Part shown: positions 35,172 through 35,415 of the stretch, in pieces
How the letters are laid out: every line of letters starts with the position of its first letter
Numbering within the stretch: the stretch's first letter is position 1
Assembly (NCBI GenBank): GCA_947165305.1
Contig: CAMUZW010000007.1
Span: 1-35,415, forward strand
Source of the DNA: an uncultured Bacteroidales bacterium
GTDB taxonomy: Bacteria; Bacteroidota; Bacteroidia; Bacteroidales; UBA932
Length of the DNA stretch: 35,415 bases
Direction: 5' to 3'
Translations under genes and position numbers: made by a program
Notes under the pieces: generated by a model
Seen by the model: the letters and a program-made list of their open reading frames with translations, nothing else
Database searches by the model: none
Told to the model about the DNA's origin: nothing

Positions 35172-35415
35172 TACTTCAGTACGATATGTATGGTCTCGCC
35201 ACGGCTGAGGGCCTTCTGGGCGGCGGGCGTCTGCGACACCACGTGTCCGGTCCCTTCGTAGGTGACCTTGTATCCGTTGTTTTCAATCACATAGACGGCA
35301 TCCATCAGGCCCATGCCCTTCATGTCGGGGACGTGGCCGTCGGTCTGCCCGCCGGTATAGACCGTATCCATCTCCGGCATCCGCCCGCTTCGCGGAAGCG
35401 CTTCCTGCCCGCCGG
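35171..35415 (-). CDS. ftsI: C-terminal PASTA domain of a PBP/FtsI-type protein; 5' part beyond window
   Basis: Open frame from the window edge: GGQEALPRSGRMPEMDTVYTGGQTDGHVPDMKGMGLMDAVYVIENNGYKVTYEGTGHVVSQTPAAQKALSRGETIHIVLK; TAATG overlap with murE; dcw gene order. Confidence 0.8.
   Translation of the reverse strand, partial: GGQEALPRSGRMPEMDTVYTGGQTDGHVPDMKGMGLMDAVYVIENNGYKVTYEGTGHVVSQTPAAQKALSRGETIHIVLK

Noticed and set aside
29745-35261. 1838-aa plus-strand ORF antisense to ftsW, murD, mraY and murE
   Set aside because: The four minus-strand genes are all in the same reading register, and the antisense frame is codon-to-codon aligned with them. It only stops at sense TTA/CTA/TCA codons, which are rare in this GC-rich genome, and the intergenic gaps are multiples of 3. 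The low-complexity D/H/E/V/R-rich translation has no domain signature.
1-35415. CRISPR arrays, tRNA/rRNA genes, transposases, integrases or prophage genes
   Set aside because: No repeat-spacer structure, RNA-gene signature or mobile-element protein was seen on reading both strands; low-similarity RNA genes cannot be excluded without tools.

Overview
The window is from a Bacteroidota (Bacteroidales-like) genome and essentially all genes are on the minus strand. It has two blocks. (1) About 20.3-35.4 kb is a canonical dcw cell-division/cell-wall cluster: 3' end of a PASTA-bearing PBP, then murE, mraY, murD, ftsW, murG, murC, ftsQ, ftsA, ftsZ. It runs on into gltX and a membrane-anchored TPR/coiled-coil/HTH regulator of the DUF6377 type, whose start codon overlaps the gltX stop (ATGA). 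A strong hairpin terminator follows. (2) About 1-20.0 kb is a tightly packed SusC/SusD-led locus in which every gene junction overlaps or has a gap of about 5 nt or less. Its gene order is SusC, SusD, a BACON/fimbrillin-like/FISUMP lipoprotein, a BACON/DUF5689 lipoprotein, a fimbrillin-like/beta-helix lipoprotein, a tandem double-EEP (endonuclease/exonuclease/phosphatase) protein, a single EEP protein that has lost nearly all catalytic motifs, a fimbrillin-like/EEP lipoprotein, a fimbrillin-like/GLUG-repeat lipoprotein, and an EEP-GH97 fusion running off the left edge. The ORF track omits the last gene because it has no stop inside the window. The most interesting candidate system is this PUL-like locus: five EEP domains in four proteins, one predicted to be a pseudoenzyme and one fused to GH97. 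It may target a phosphodiester- or phosphate-containing glycoconjugate, or nucleic acid. Two pairs of TTATAAG direct repeats, each spaced exactly 20 bp, flank the terminator between the regulator and SusC and are candidate operators. All assignments come from reading the sequence; no database search was run.
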